From positions 51,945 through 115,944 of the forward strand of contig JAUQXK010000014.1 in NCBI GenBank assembly GCA_030834695.1: a stretch of DNA of 64,000 nt, given 5' to 3'. The stretch's first letter is position 1. Every line of letters starts with the position of its first letter. This document shows, piece after piece, positions 10,475 through 19,591 of the stretch. Made by a program: the position numbers and the translations under genes. This DNA comes from Desulfobacterales bacterium (GTDB lineage: Bacteria > Desulfobacterota > Desulfobacteria > Desulfobacterales > SpSt-501). The notes under the pieces are model-generated. The model had not been told where the DNA came from, searched no databases, and saw only the letters and a list, made by a program, of their open reading frames with translations.

Positions 10475-11041
10475 TCAGGTCGACGCTTCCCGAGCCTGGG
10501 CGGCCGGCCACCACCAAGCATCCCGGCGCGTGCCCATGATCGCGCCGGCCAGCGACCTTCCGGTTTCCGTATGCAGACGGTCCAATACATGCGGCAGCCA
10601 GGTCTGGGGAGAGCGATAGCCGATGTCATCCAAGTCTTTCAATTCGAGGATCAGCGCCAGCTGGTCGGCATCCCGCGCCAATTTAGCCTCCTGAGAGCTG
10701 CCGGCGGTGTACTCCTCGATCAGCTCCTGAATCTGCGTGCCGAAGGCGAGTCCTTGAACCAGGTCGGCAACGGCGCGGGGCTCATCGGCCCGAACGTAAG
10801 CCTTGTTCACGGAGTTCAGGTCTCCGGTGCGGGCTTCCGGAAGATCATGCAGCAGGCACATACAAATCAGTCTGCGGGCGTCGATTTCCGGGCGCAGTTG
10901 GGACATCACAAAAGCAATGAAGGTCGTGCTGTATACGTGTTCGGCAATCGATTCACGGCCGGCTCCCAGGAAATGAAAGCCTGAGCGCGGGACGTCCTTC
11001 AACATGCGGGCTTCAAACAACAGGTCGGCAATTCGTTTCAT
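10475..11041 (-). CDS. HD-domain hydrolase (YfbR-like 5'-nucleotidase family)
   Basis: A 188-residue HD-superfamily metal-dependent phosphohydrolase. The metal ligands are visible as ESIAEHVYST (His), LLHDLPEARTGD (His-Asp) and ARDADQLALILE (Asp), the layout of YfbR 5'-deoxynucleotidases and related HD domains. The substrate is probably a nucleoside monophosphate, but that is inferred from the family. The start MKRIADLLFEARMLKD at 11041 is chosen because GGGAG lies before it and longer versions add a non-homologous-looking basic extension. It is transcribed divergently from tolQ and closed by a clear terminator. Confidence 0.82.
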   Translation of the reverse strand: MKRIADLLFEARMLKDVPRSGFHFLGAGRESIAEHVYSTTFIAFVMSQLRPEIDARRLICMCLLHDLPEARTGDLNSVNKAYVRADEPRAVADLVQGLAFGTQIQELIEEYTAGSSQEAKLARDADQLALILELKDLDDIGYRSPQTWLPHVLDRLHTETGRSLAGAIMGTRRDAWWWPAAQAREAST

Positions 11042-11113
11042 GGCGGCTCCCGTTAACGCAGAGTCGTTTTTACGCCAGACCGCCTCTGAAGGCAACGCCA
11101 AAATTCTTTTTTT

Positions 11114-11141
11114 TTGACTTTTCATGTAGACAAGGTATATT
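11114..11141 (+). promoter_or_regulatory. Promoter of the tol-pal operon
   Basis: TTGACT (11114-11119), a 16-base spacer and TATATT (11136-11141). The predicted start near 11148 gives a leader of about 115 bases before tolQ. It lies in the divergent gap with the HD-domain gene. Confidence 0.7.
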
Positions 11142-11264
11142 AAACATTTGGCATTTCGCGGGCGCTGCCGACAGGGTTCGCCGCGCACAGGCCCGCCCGG
11201 CTATGCCTAAAGCTCGCAGGTACGCGCGGTTGCGCATTCGAAAAAGGGGGCCGAGGTTTCTTTC

Positions 11265-12008
11265 ATGGACTTTTCACAGTTGGATTTGATCCACATGGTC
11301 CGCAACGCCAGCATCGTCGTTCAGATGGTGCTCGCGCTGTTGCTGTTCTTCTCGATTGTCTCATGGGCCATCATCCTGATCAAGTATCGCTACTTCCGGC
11401 GCGCCTTGCGCGAATCGGCCGAATTCAGCGATTTTTTCTGGAAAAGCCGGGATTTCTCCAGCGCCTTTGCCAAGGCCAAGGCCCTGCCCGGCAGCCCGCT
11501 CGCGCGCATTTTTCGCATTGCCTACATGGAGCTGAAAAAGACCAGCCAGGCCGGGGAGCCGGTGGATTCCGGCGATGCGACGGCGGCTGCTCCTCACCCA
11601 TCCTTCGCCTTCAGCGCCCGGTTTGCGGCCACCGATAACGTGAAACGTGCGCTCCGACGGGCGATCAACACCGAAATGACCCGCATGACCCAAATGGTTC
11701 CGTTTCTGGCCACCACCGGCAACACCACTCCTTTCATCGGGCTTTTCGGAACCGTTTGGGGCATCATGAGCTCGTTCCAGGGCATCGGGCAGAAAGGCTC
11801 TGCCAGCCTGGCCGTCGTGGCGCCTGGCATTTCGGAGGCTCTGGTTGCGACCGCCGCCGGCCTGGCGGCAGCCATTCCGGCGGTGATTGCCTTCAACTAT
11901 TTCATGAGCAAGATCCGTATCGTCGAAACCGAGTTTCAGAGTTTTTCAGCAGATTTTCTCAACATCATCGAACGGGACATCCTGCGGGTTGAAAGGAGAA
12001 AAGGATGA
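11265..12008 (+). CDS. tolQ: TolQ / ExbB-family proton channel protein
   Basis: A 247-residue inner-membrane protein with one N-terminal helix (about 15-37) and two closely spaced C-terminal helices (about 140-165 and 180-210), the MotA/TolQ/ExbB layout. TTGNTTPFIGLFGTVWGI is the family signature of the second helix. With TolR it forms the proton-driven motor that powers TolA. The stop overlaps tolR by four bases. Confidence 0.94.
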   Translation: MDFSQLDLIHMVRNASIVVQMVLALLLFFSIVSWAIILIKYRYFRRALRESAEFSDFFWKSRDFSSAFAKAKALPGSPLARIFRIAYMELKKTSQAGEPVDSGDATAAAPHPSFAFSARFAATDNVKRALRRAINTEMTRMTQMVPFLATTGNTTPFIGLFGTVWGIMSSFQGIGQKGSASLAVVAPGISEALVATAAGLAAAIPAVIAFNYFMSKIRIVETEFQSFSADFLNIIERDILRVERRKG

Positions 12009-12448
12009 GAACCGGCGACAATCACGACAGCTTGATGTCGGAGATCAACGTGACGCCGTTCGTTGATGTCATGCTGGTTCTACTCATCATTTTCATGGTG
12101 ACGGCCCCCATGATGATGCAGGGAATGGATGTGGCGCTGCCGCAGGTGACATCCAAGCCCCTGGAGACCAAGGAAGAGCATCTGATGATCACTCTCAATA
12201 AAGACGGAGAGATCTATATCAATGATTTCCAGGTCACCCTTGATACGCTGCAGGACAAGCTGGCGAAGATCCTGCAGGGGCGCACGAACCCCGACGTCTA
12301 TCTGAAAGCGGACCGAGAGGTGCCTTATGGAATGGTGGCCCAGGCGATGGCGCAGATCAAGGATGCCGGTGTTGAAAAACTGGGCATGGTGACGGAGCCC
12401 GCCGCTCCCGAAAAAGACGGCAAGAAGACCAAGCCGAAACGCGGATGA
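12005..12448 (+). CDS. tolR: TolR / ExbD-family protein
   Basis: A 147-residue protein with a short cytoplasmic N terminus, one helix (about 17-40) holding the essential aspartate (Asp21 in PFVDVMLVLLIIFMV), and a periplasmic domain with the DKLAKIL...PDVYLKAD...PYG pattern of ExbD/TolR. A Lys-rich tail follows (KKTKPKRG). It overlaps tolQ and tolA by four bases each, so the three are translationally coupled. Confidence 0.94.
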   Translation: MRTGDNHDSLMSEINVTPFVDVMLVLLIIFMVTAPMMMQGMDVALPQVTSKPLETKEEHLMITLNKDGEIYINDFQVTLDTLQDKLAKILQGRTNPDVYLKADREVPYGMVAQAMAQIKDAGVEKLGMVTEPAAPEKDGKKTKPKRG

Positions 12449-13365
12449 TGGACCCACGCTTTGCGCGCAAGCCCCGGGACCCGGAGAACCCAGCCATGGC
12501 CCGTTCCGTGGCCGCTTGTGTGGCCCTATCGTTCGGCCTGCATGCGCTGGTGATCGGAGCACTTCTGTATGTGCGTGTGGATTTTTCCAAACCGCGCCTG
12601 CCGCCGGGTGCCATCAGCGTGAACCTGGTGTCCCTGCCGGGACCCGGACCCGCGCCGGGGCCGGTGGCCGGCGACGGCGGACCGCCGGCTGAAAAGCCCA
12701 AGCCGGTCGAGGCGCCGAAGCCGGCCCCGGAGAAACCGGCGGTTTCCGTGGCGGAGCCCAAACCCGTGCCGGTGGCACCGCCCAAGCCGGAAGTCTCCAC
12801 CGCGCCTCCCAAGGTCAAAGAGAAAAAGTCGCTCAAAGAAGCCACCAAAGACCCGCAGAAGCTGATCGAGCGCGCGATCGAACGAATTGAAAAAAAGGTC
12901 GGCGAACCGGACACCAGTTCGGTAGCATCCGCCATTGACCGGCTAAAGAAAAAATTCGGAGAGACCGAAAGCTCACCGGCGAGACCGGGACCGCCTGGCG
13001 CGGCTGCGGGGCAGGGCGGCGGGGGAGGTCCCTTCGGCGGCGGAGGGGGCGGGGGCGGACCGGGGCAGATCGAACCGATCGACATCTATCGCGCGACGGT
13101 GGCCTCGCAGGTTGAGCGCAACTGGGCATTTTCACCCCAGTTGGCCGGCAGCGACAAAAACCTCAAGGTGGGGCTGGTGTTTAAAGTACTGCCCAGCGGA
13201 GAAATAACGGATATCCGTTTTTCAGAACGTTCCAACAACCCTTACCTGGATGACTCGGCTTACAAGGCGATTGTCAAATCCAGCCCGGTGGCGCCGCATC
13301 CGGCGATCATCAGGGCGCCATATGTCACCGTGGCCATTCGGTTCACGCCGGAAGGCATCCGCTGA
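12445..13365 (+). CDS. tolA: TolA/TonB-like energy transducer
   Basis: A 306-residue protein with one N-terminal helix (about 20-43), a Pro/Lys-rich extended linker (about 60-135), a predicted helical stretch (about 135-180), a Gly-rich run (about 190-210) and a C-terminal TonB/TolA fold with LKVGLVFKVLPSGEITDIRF. Position between tolR and tolB makes TolA the best call, although the C-terminal domain reads like TonB. It spans the periplasm and links the TolQR motor to TolB and Pal. DNA at 13018-13062 is nearly pure G/C and encodes the Gly run. Confidence 0.88.
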   Translation: MMDPRFARKPRDPENPAMARSVAACVALSFGLHALVIGALLYVRVDFSKPRLPPGAISVNLVSLPGPGPAPGPVAGDGGPPAEKPKPVEAPKPAPEKPAVSVAEPKPVPVAPPKPEVSTAPPKVKEKKSLKEATKDPQKLIERAIERIEKKVGEPDTSSVASAIDRLKKKFGETESSPARPGPPGAAAGQGGGGGPFGGGGGGGGPGQIEPIDIYRATVASQVERNWAFSPQLAGSDKNLKVGLVFKVLPSGEITDIRFSERSNNPYLDDSAYKAIVKSSPVAPHPAIIRAPYVTVAIRFTPEGIR

Positions 13366-13369
13366 CGTA

Positions 13370-13398
13370 TTGAAAAATGGATCGATCCGGCCTACTAT
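13370..13398 (+). promoter_or_regulatory. Possible internal promoter before tolB
   Basis: TTGAAA (13370-13375), a 17-base spacer and TACTAT (13393-13398) lie in the 77-base gap between tolA and tolB. A second transcript for tolB-pal-cpoB is known in other bacteria. Confidence 0.45.
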
Positions 13399-13442
13399 GA
13401 TATTTCTTGAATCCTTCAGATCGATCCGACATAGAGGAGAAA

Positions 13443-14780
13443 ATGGCGAAACAGCTACCTGTCGCAATCGTGCTGATGCTGGCGGTGATGTTCATCGAGT
13501 GGGTCGGACCGGCCGCTGCACAGCAATCCGGTGAAACTTACCAGTATATCGATATCCGCAACCCGTTCTTGCGCAAAATTCCGCTCGCCGTCCCCCTGTT
13601 CAAGAACCTGAACAGCGGGGCACGGGAGGAAGACAACTCGCGCAAGGCGGTGGATTTTATGGGCAGCAGCCTGGACTTCACCGGGTATTTTAAAATTTTG
13701 GATCGCGGGGCGTTTCTCTTCGATTCGCAGAAAAGCGGCGTGTCCGTCACCGATATCAATTTCCAGAACTGGACCGTTATCGGCGCCGAGCTTCTTACCA
13801 CCGGTACGTACGAACAGACCGGAGACACGGTGCAGATGGAACTGCGCCTGTTCGATACCATCAAAGGCCGCCAGATCCTCGGGAAGCGCTATTCGGGCAA
13901 TGTCTCGGAGACTCGCCGGATGATTCTGCGGTTCTGCGCCGAGGTCGTTTTCTATCTTACCGGGAACCAGGGCATCTTCAACAGCCGGATCGCATTTGTC
14001 TCTACCGGTTCCGGCAAGAAAGAAATCTACACCTGCGATTTCGATGGGTACAACCCCACCCGGTTGACCTACAACGATTCCATATCGCTTTTCCCGTCTT
14101 GGTCCTCCGACGGCCAGTTTATCGCCTACACCTCCTACAAGGGCGGCAAGCCCGACATTTACATCCGCAATCTCTCCGACAAGCGTGAAGCGGTCATCAG
14201 CAACGAGGGAATGAACATCACGCCGGTCTTTATGCCGGACCGATTTGAACTGGCTGCCACCCAGTCTTTTTCCGGAGATCAGGAAATTTATCTGTTGACT
14301 GGAACCGGAAAAATGATTAAAAGGCTGACCAACAGCCGTGGCAGCGATGTCTCCCCCACATGGTCTCCGGACGGCAAAAAACTTGCTTTTGTCTCCAACC
14401 GGACAGGAGGTCCTCAGGTTTATATTCTGGATCTCGATTCCGGTAACGAAAGGCGGTTGACCTTCGAGGGCAAGTACAATACGCAGCCCAGCTGGTCGCC
14501 ACGGGGCGACAAGATCGCCTACAGCTCGCAAGTAGGCGGATTCCATCAGGTCTTCGTGATCGGTGCGGACGGGCAGAACCCGGCGCAGTTGACCAGCACC
14601 GGAGGAGACAACGAGTCGCCCTCTTGGTCACCGGACGGGAGCTTGATTGTTTTCAACAGCACCCGCGAAGGGCCGTCGCGGCTTTATGTGATGACGGCGT
14701 TCGGCACCGATCAACGCCGGTTGTTGCTTCTCAACGGCGAGCAAATGAACCCCAAATGGTCTTCAGGTATTTTCAACTGA
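13443..14780 (+). CDS. tolB: Tol-Pal system beta-propeller protein TolB
   Basis: A 445-residue periplasmic protein. A signal peptide (about 1-27, ending near GPAAAQQ) precedes an N-terminal domain and a C-terminal six-bladed propeller whose repeats show S/P-x-WSPDGKKLAFVSNR, PSWSPRGDKIAYSSQ and PSWSPDGSLIVFNSTR. It binds Pal and TolA. The start at 13443 is preferred over the earlier Met (13407) because GAGGAG stands just before it and the signal peptide then starts correctly. Confidence 0.95.
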   Translation: MAKQLPVAIVLMLAVMFIEWVGPAAAQQSGETYQYIDIRNPFLRKIPLAVPLFKNLNSGAREEDNSRKAVDFMGSSLDFTGYFKILDRGAFLFDSQKSGVSVTDINFQNWTVIGAELLTTGTYEQTGDTVQMELRLFDTIKGRQILGKRYSGNVSETRRMILRFCAEVVFYLTGNQGIFNSRIAFVSTGSGKKEIYTCDFDGYNPTRLTYNDSISLFPSWSSDGQFIAYTSYKGGKPDIYIRNLSDKREAVISNEGMNITPVFMPDRFELAATQSFSGDQEIYLLTGTGKMIKRLTNSRGSDVSPTWSPDGKKLAFVSNRTGGPQVYILDLDSGNERRLTFEGKYNTQPSWSPRGDKIAYSSQVGGFHQVFVIGADGQNPAQLTSTGGDNESPSWSPDGSLIVFNSTREGPSRLYVMTAFGTDQRRLLLLNGEQMNPKWSSGIFN

Positions 14781-14823
14781 TCACCATCAACCCAAAATCC
14801 TTAAACGAAAAAGGGAGGAAGAC

Positions 14824-15330
14824 ATGCAGAAGAAATTTTGGATGGTGTTGGCATTGCTGCTGGTGATGCCGGGTTTCCTGTTTACCGTTTCATGCCAGAA
14901 AAAGGTGCAAGCCCAGGCTCCGGCCCCGGCCCCCGCCGCTCCGGCCCCGGCCCCCGCCCCGGCCCCTGCGCCCGCTCCGGCCAAGCTTGAAGTCCCGGCG
15001 TTCATGACCGAACGGGTTTATTTCGACTTCGACAAGTCCGTCCTGAAGCTGGACGCCCAGGCCCTGCTGAAGAAAAAAGCGGACTGGCTGAAGGCCAATG
15101 CCGCTGCCAAGCTGCTGGTCGAAGGCAATTGCGACGAGCGCGGCACCGCCGAATACAACTTGGCATTGGGCGAGCGTCGAGCCGAATCCGCGAAGAAGTT
15201 CCTGGTGGACTTGGGAATTGATGCGAAGCGGATCTCCACGATTAGCTATGGCGAAGAGCGCCCGCTGGATCCCCGCAAGAAAGAGGAAGCCTGGTCGAAG
15301 AACCGCAACGCCGGTTTTGTGATCAACTAA
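14824..15330 (+). CDS. pal: Peptidoglycan-associated lipoprotein Pal
   Basis: A 168-residue outer-membrane lipoprotein. The signal peptide ends in FTVSC, an acceptable but atypical lipobox (Thr at -3). A pure Ala-Pro linker of about 30 residues follows, then an OmpA-like peptidoglycan-binding domain with VYFDFDKSVL, NCDERGTAEYNLALGERRA and the final NRNAGFVIN. It anchors the outer membrane to the wall and is recycled by Tol. AGGGAGG precedes the start. Confidence 0.95.
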   Translation: MQKKFWMVLALLLVMPGFLFTVSCQKKVQAQAPAPAPAAPAPAPAPAPAPAPAKLEVPAFMTERVYFDFDKSVLKLDAQALLKKKADWLKANAAAKLLVEGNCDERGTAEYNLALGERRAESAKKFLVDLGIDAKRISTISYGEERPLDPRKKEEAWSKNRNAGFVIN

Positions 15331-15403
15331 AGCCTTTGTGATTGGCCGAGCCCCTTTGCTGGCAGCATCGGTGGTTCGAGTCCATCGAAAGTGCGGAACC
15401 CAT

Positions 15404-15444
15404 CAGACGGCAAACGAATGCGTGACCGCGTCGTTTGCCGTCTG
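15404..15444 (+). terminator. Long intercistronic hairpin between pal and cpoB
   Basis: A perfect 14-bp stem (15404-15417 with 15431-15444) around a 13-base loop. There is no clear T run after it, so it may be a partial terminator or an mRNA-stabilising hairpin giving more Pal than CpoB. Confidence 0.6.
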
Positions 15445-15476
15445 TTGTATCGCCTCCGGGCACCATCGCGAGAGAC

Positions 15477-16343
15477 ATGAGTAGGGTGAATCGTATGGGC
15501 CGTTCAGGAAGATGGCAGTGGCTGCTCTTGCCGTTGTTGCTTATGAGCCTCGTTCAGGGATGTGCCACGCGACGGGATGTAACAACGATCGACTCCCGTT
15601 TGAGCGAAATCGAACTGCGCGAATCCGAGGAGCGTCGGCGGCGCGATGAGATCGCCCGGGCTCGCGAGGCCAATGAACAGGCTTTGCGCCAGTTGTCCGC
15701 TTCACTCCGGGCCCAGATCGATGAACTGCGGGAAGAACTTCGAGGGCTTAGCGGCCGCACCGATGAGATGGAGCATGCGATGCGCCAGAAGACCGGCACG
15801 TCCGAATCGGGAGAACGGCCGCGGGAGGACAAACTGGCTCGTTTGGAGGAGGCCAGCAGTCAGCACGCCCAACGCCTGGCCCGCATCGAAGAGCACCTGA
15901 AGCTTGAATCCGGTGGCGGTCCATCCAAGCCAGAATCGAAGATCAAACCGGATACGCTCGCCAAGGTCCCGTCCGAGGAGGAGCTATACAACCGGGCCAA
16001 ACAGGCGTTCGACCAGGGCAACTCCGGACTATCCCGCAAGGGGTTTGAGGAGTTGATCCAACGCTATCCGAATTCCGCCAACGCCGACAATGCCCAATTT
16101 TGGATCGGCGAGACCTTTTTCCGCGAGAAGTCCTACGAAAAAGCCATTCTCGAATACCAGAAGGTGATCGAGAAATACCCCAAGGGCAACAAGGTGCCGG
16201 CCGCGCTCCTGAAACAGGGACACGCATTTCTCGCATTGGGAGACAAAGTAAACTCGCGGCTGATTTTTGAAGAACTGGTGCGCAAGTTCCCGCAGACCGC
16301 CGAAGCCAAGTCCGCTTCCGACAAACTCAAGGAGCTTCGCTGA
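15477..16343 (+). CDS. cpoB: Tol-Pal system protein CpoB/YbgF
   Basis: A 288-residue exported protein. The N terminus is a signal with a lipobox-like LVQGC, followed by a long coiled coil (about 35-135, rich in Glu/Arg heptads) and three tetratricopeptide repeats at the C terminus (YNRAKQAFDQGN..., AQFWIGETFFREKSYEKAI, LLKQGHAFLALGDKVNS). CpoB coordinates peptidoglycan synthesis with Tol-driven outer-membrane constriction. An in-frame TTG further upstream lies inside the hairpin and is unlikely; ATG 15477 or ATG 15495 is the start. E. coli YbgF has a normal signal peptide, so a lipoprotein form is a variation. Confidence 0.9.
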   Translation: MSRVNRMGRSGRWQWLLLPLLLMSLVQGCATRRDVTTIDSRLSEIELRESEERRRRDEIARAREANEQALRQLSASLRAQIDELREELRGLSGRTDEMEHAMRQKTGTSESGERPREDKLARLEEASSQHAQRLARIEEHLKLESGGGPSKPESKIKPDTLAKVPSEEELYNRAKQAFDQGNSGLSRKGFEELIQRYPNSANADNAQFWIGETFFREKSYEKAILEYQKVIEKYPKGNKVPAALLKQGHAFLALGDKVNSRLIFEELVRKFPQTAEAKSASDKLKELR

Positions 16344-16399
16344 TCGGCTGCGGTCCGACCGCGGACGGCTCGTGGTTCCTCGGCAACCGGTTGGGCGCG

Positions 16400-16903
16400 A
16401 TGATCAAAATCATGGGCGTGGATCCCGGGCTTGCGGCGACCGGCGTCGGTTTCGTTCGCGGCCGGGGTCTTAAGGTGCAGGGTTACTCCTTCGGATGCAT
16501 CACCACGCCTCGTGCCGCACCCCTGTCCGAACGGCTCGACCGAATCTTCTCCCAGCTTCTCCAACTGCTTTCGAAAGAAACGCCCGACATGGTCGTGGTG
16601 GAAGACGTTTTTTCCTTGAAGGAATATCCCAAATCGGGGATTTCCCTTGGCCAGGTATCCGGGGTGGTGATGGTCGCGGCTTCTCAGGCCAGGGTGCAGT
16701 GCACCACGATCCCGGTGCGTGAAGCCAAACAAGTGCTCACCGGAAACGGGAACGCTTCCAAGGTCCAACTGGAAGGTGCTGTGCGCCGGCATCTGAATCA
16801 CCCGGTCCCCATCCGGCCCTACCATGCATCGGACGCACTCGGATTGGCGATCATTGGGCTGTTTCGCTGCGTCCATCGACCATCGAGAATCAGCACCGCG
16901 TAG
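16400..16903 (+). CDS. ruvC: Holliday junction endonuclease RuvC
   Basis: A 167-residue RuvC of normal length. The four acidic catalytic residues are visible: Asp in MGVDPGLAATG, Glu in VVVEDVFSLKEYP, and the C-terminal Asp and His/Asp in YHASDALGLAI. It cuts Holliday junctions made by RuvAB. The ATG at 16400 is used rather than the TTG three codons earlier. It opens a ruvC-ruvA-ruvB cluster directly behind cpoB, the reverse of the ruv-then-tol order of gammaproteobacteria. Confidence 0.95.
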   Translation: MIKIMGVDPGLAATGVGFVRGRGLKVQGYSFGCITTPRAAPLSERLDRIFSQLLQLLSKETPDMVVVEDVFSLKEYPKSGISLGQVSGVVMVAASQARVQCTTIPVREAKQVLTGNGNASKVQLEGAVRRHLNHPVPIRPYHASDALGLAIIGLFRCVHRPSRISTA

Positions 16904-16999
16904 CGCTGATTTCATCGAAGAGCCCATTGCCACCAGCGGCGTTTCGGCGGCAGGCGCCGTGATTCCGAAACGGACCGGTTGCACAAGGATGATGTTGCC

Positions 17000-17644
17000 G
17001 TGATCGGATACATCCAGGGTAAAATTCTCAAGAAAGAAGACGACCGATTGCTCGTGCTCGCCAACCAGATCGGCTTCGAGATTCTGGTGCCGGCCGTCGT
17101 GATGGACGCTTTGTCCGATCGGCATGTCGGCGATGAACTGGCGCTGCATGTCTATTACCAACAGACCGAGCGTCAACCCAAACCCGTTTTGATCGGGTTC
17201 ATCCAGGAAATCGAAAAGGAGTTTTTCCAGAATTTCATCAGCGTGGAGGACATCGGCCCGATGAAGGCCGTGAAGGCCATGACGCTGCCCGTCGGCGAGA
17301 TTGCCAGGGCCATCGAAGCGCGGGATCTGGATGCATTGGCGCGGTTAAAGGGTATCGGCAAACGGACGGCTCAGAAAATTATTGCCACCCTGGAAGGACG
17401 CATGAGCAAGTTCGCCCTGATGCGGGCGGAATCGAAAACTCCGTCACCGGCTACCGACGATGTCGCTCAGCAAGTGCTGGACGTCATGGTCAATCAACTG
17501 GGCCATCGCGTGGCCGATGCCAAGCGGATGATCGCCGAGGCTTTCAAGCGCAGCAGCGTCATCTCGACACCGGAGGATCTCTTCGAGGAAGTCTACCGGG
17601 GGGAGCTGCCCGGGAGCCAGCGATCCGTCGAGGGGGACGATTAG
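17000..17644 (+). CDS. ruvA: Holliday junction DNA helicase subunit RuvA
   Basis: A 214-residue RuvA. The family N terminus MIGYIQGKIL fits the GTG at 17000, preceded by AAGGA. Domain I is an OB fold, domain II has helix-hairpin-helix motifs (VEDIGPMKAVKAM and LKGIGKRTAQKII), and domain III (about 160-205) binds RuvB after a flexible linker. It recognises the four-way junction and loads RuvB. Confidence 0.94.
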   Translation: MIGYIQGKILKKEDDRLLVLANQIGFEILVPAVVMDALSDRHVGDELALHVYYQQTERQPKPVLIGFIQEIEKEFFQNFISVEDIGPMKAVKAMTLPVGEIARAIEARDLDALARLKGIGKRTAQKIIATLEGRMSKFALMRAESKTPSPATDDVAQQVLDVMVNQLGHRVADAKRMIAEAFKRSSVISTPEDLFEEVYRGELPGSQRSVEGDD

Positions 17645-17741
17645 GCCCCCGGCCCCTGGCGCGGGCGTCGTTGGGTTTCGGTGGGGTTCCGGCGGCAGAG
17701 GGTGGTTGCGCCCGGGGCGGTTCACGCGGTAAGGAAGCTGC

Positions 17742-18785
17742 ATGACCGACGACATCATTACGTACACTTCGGACGACAAGCAAGGGCTGGTATCCGGACG
17801 GGCGCGCGAGGAGGACCAGGAACCGGAGATCGTGTCGTTGCGCCCCCGGCGCCTGGTCGATTACGTCGGCCAGTCCGATGTGGTCGAGACTCTAAAAATC
17901 GCCATTGAAGCGGCTTCGCAGCGCAGCGAGCCCATTGACCACGTGCTGCTGCACGGCCCTCCCGGCCTCGGCAAGACGACGCTGGCGCACATTATCGCCA
18001 ACGAAATGGGATCGAACCTGACGCTTTCCTCCGGCCCGGCGCTCGAAAAGGGCGGAGACCTGATCGGCATCCTCACGCACCTGGAGTCGGGAGACATCTT
18101 TTTTATCGACGAAATCCACCGGCTTCCCAAGCCGGTCGAAGAGCTGCTTTACCCGGCGATGGAGGATTTCGCTATTGATTTCGTCTTCGACAAGGGCGTT
18201 CACGCCCGCAGCCACCGATTTCGCCTGAAACGCTTTACCATGGTCGGAGCCACCACCCGCGTCGGCCTACTTTCCGCTCCGCTGCGCGACCGATTCGGTA
18301 TTTTCCGCAACCTTGATTTTTACGGAATGGACGAATTGGTTCGGATCACAAAACGCTCCGCTGCATTGCTCGATATCGATATCGGCGATGAAGGTGCTTT
18401 CGAACTGGCCCGTCGTTCGCGCGGCACGCCCCGCATTGTCAATCGCCTGCTGAAGCGCATCCGCGATTACACGCAAGTGCGTTCGCAGGGGGTGATCAAC
18501 CGGCAGACGGTGGCGGCGGCGCTGGAGTTGGAAGGAGTGGATGGTCAGGGGTTGACGGATCTCGACCGGCGATATCTGCGCACCATCATCCAATTCTATC
18601 ACGGGGGCCCGGTGGGCATCGAAGCCCTGGCGGCCACTCTCCAGGAGGAATCCGACACGCTGGTGGACATCGTGGAGCCCTACTTGCTGAAAATCGGATT
18701 CCTCACCCGGACCTCTTCGGGCCGGAAAGCCTCCGAGGCGGCTTACCGGCACCTGGGGTTCACCGTTCAACAGAAATTTTTTTAA
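17742..18785 (+). CDS. ruvB: Holliday junction branch migration ATPase RuvB
   Basis: A 347-residue AAA+ motor. Walker A is [10 protein letters not shown] (71-80), Walker B is [10 protein letters not shown], sensor 1 lies in [19 protein letters not shown] (which also carries the arginine finger), and a C-terminal winged helix with [17 protein letters not shown] follows. It drives branch migration with RuvA. It is separated from ruvA by 97 bases, and its stop overlaps the next start by one base. Confidence 0.97.
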   Translation: MTDDIITYTSDDKQGLVSGRAREEDQEPEIVSLRPRRLVDYVGQSDVVETLKIAIEAASQRSEPIDHVLLHGPPGLGKTTLAHIIANEMGSNLTLSSGPALEKGGDLIGILTHLESGDIFFIDEIHRLPKPVEELLYPAMEDFAIDFVFDKGVHARSHRFRLKRFTMVGATTRVGLLSAPLRDRFGIFRNLDFYGMDELVRITKRSAALLDIDIGDEGAFELARRSRGTPRIVNRLLKRIRDYTQVRSQGVINRQTVAAALELEGVDGQGLTDLDRRYLRTIIQFYHGGPVGIEALAATLQEESDTLVDIVEPYLLKIGFLTRTSSGRKASEAAYRHLGFTVQQKFF

Positions 18786-19591
18786 TGGCGATCATCAGTC
18801 TCATCACGGATTTCGGCCTCGAGGATGAATATGCCGGGCTTATGAAAGCCGTCATCCTGGGAATAGACCCTCTGGCGAGGATAGTAGACATCAGCCATGC
18901 GATCGAACCCCGGAACATCATCCAGGCGGCTTTCCTGCTGGAATCCTCCTACCGGCATTTCCCGCCGGGCAGCATCCACGTGGTGGTGGTGGATCCTGGG
19001 GTGGGGACGACGCGGGCACTGATTTATCTCGAGACGAATGCTCACCGTTTTCTGACTCCGGACAACGGCGTGCTGTCCCTCGTGATGGATCCGCTCCGGC
19101 CGGCATCGCTGCGTCGTCTGGAGAACCCGACCTTGTGGCGCCCCCGGGTGAGCGCGACTTTCCATGGTCGCGACATCTTGGCTCCTGCCGCTGCGCATTT
19201 GTCCAGGGGAGTGGATGCTCGCGAACTGGGACCGGAGCTGAATCCGGCCGATATGGCCATGCTGGCCGATATTCGTGCCGAACGGTCCCCGGATGGCGAC
19301 ATCGTCGGACGGATCGTGCACATCGACCGGTTCGGGAACCTGGTCACCAACATTGACGCCGCCATCCTGCAGCCGCCAGGAGGGTTTGCGCATGAGCGCC
19401 CGGCTACGATCCGATTGGCGGGGCAGGCGATCGTCGGCATCCGCCGAACTTATGCGGACGTAGAAGCCGGTCGGCCGGTGGCGCTTTTCGGAAGTCGCGG
19501 GTATCTCGAAATCGCTGTCAGCTGCGGCAGCGCCCGGTCTTATTTCAACGTTCGCCGAGGGGATGCCGTGGCAGTGAGGCCTGGCGGATGA
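18785..19591 (+). CDS. SAM hydroxide adenosyltransferase (DUF62 family)
   Basis: A 268-residue member of the S-adenosyl-L-methionine hydrolase (adenosine-forming) family, which splits SAM with hydroxide into adenosine and methionine. Motifs: LITDFGLEDEYAGLMKAVI (6-24), VVVDPGVGT, TPDNGVLS, FHGRDILAPAAAHL and the C-terminal domain IDRFGNLVTNID. The same fold includes fluorinase and chlorinase; the hydrolase is much the more likely in a bacterium of this kind. It overlaps ruvB by one base (TAATG) and the next gene by four, but a functional tie to recombination is not evident. Confidence 0.88.
   Translation: MAIISLITDFGLEDEYAGLMKAVILGIDPLARIVDISHAIEPRNIIQAAFLLESSYRHFPPGSIHVVVVDPGVGTTRALIYLETNAHRFLTPDNGVLSLVMDPLRPASLRRLENPTLWRPRVSATFHGRDILAPAAAHLSRGVDARELGPELNPADMAMLADIRAERSPDGDIVGRIVHIDRFGNLVTNIDAAILQPPGGFAHERPATIRLAGQAIVGIRRTYADVEAGRPVALFGSRGYLEIAVSCGSARSYFNVRRGDAVAVRPGG

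Noticed and set aside
13018..13062. Pure G/C run in tolA as a possible regulatory G-quadruplex
   Set aside because: It encodes the Gly-rich linker in frame, which explains the composition.
12357..13085. Long open frame on the minus strand opposite tolA
   Set aside because: It is the Pro/Gly shadow of tolA's repetitive linker and Gly run.
15370..15392. A tRNA T-arm-like segment (GGTTCGAGTCC) after pal
   Set aside because: Only about 45 bases lie between the pal stop and this segment, with no anticodon or acceptor arm; it is too short for a tRNA and may be chance.
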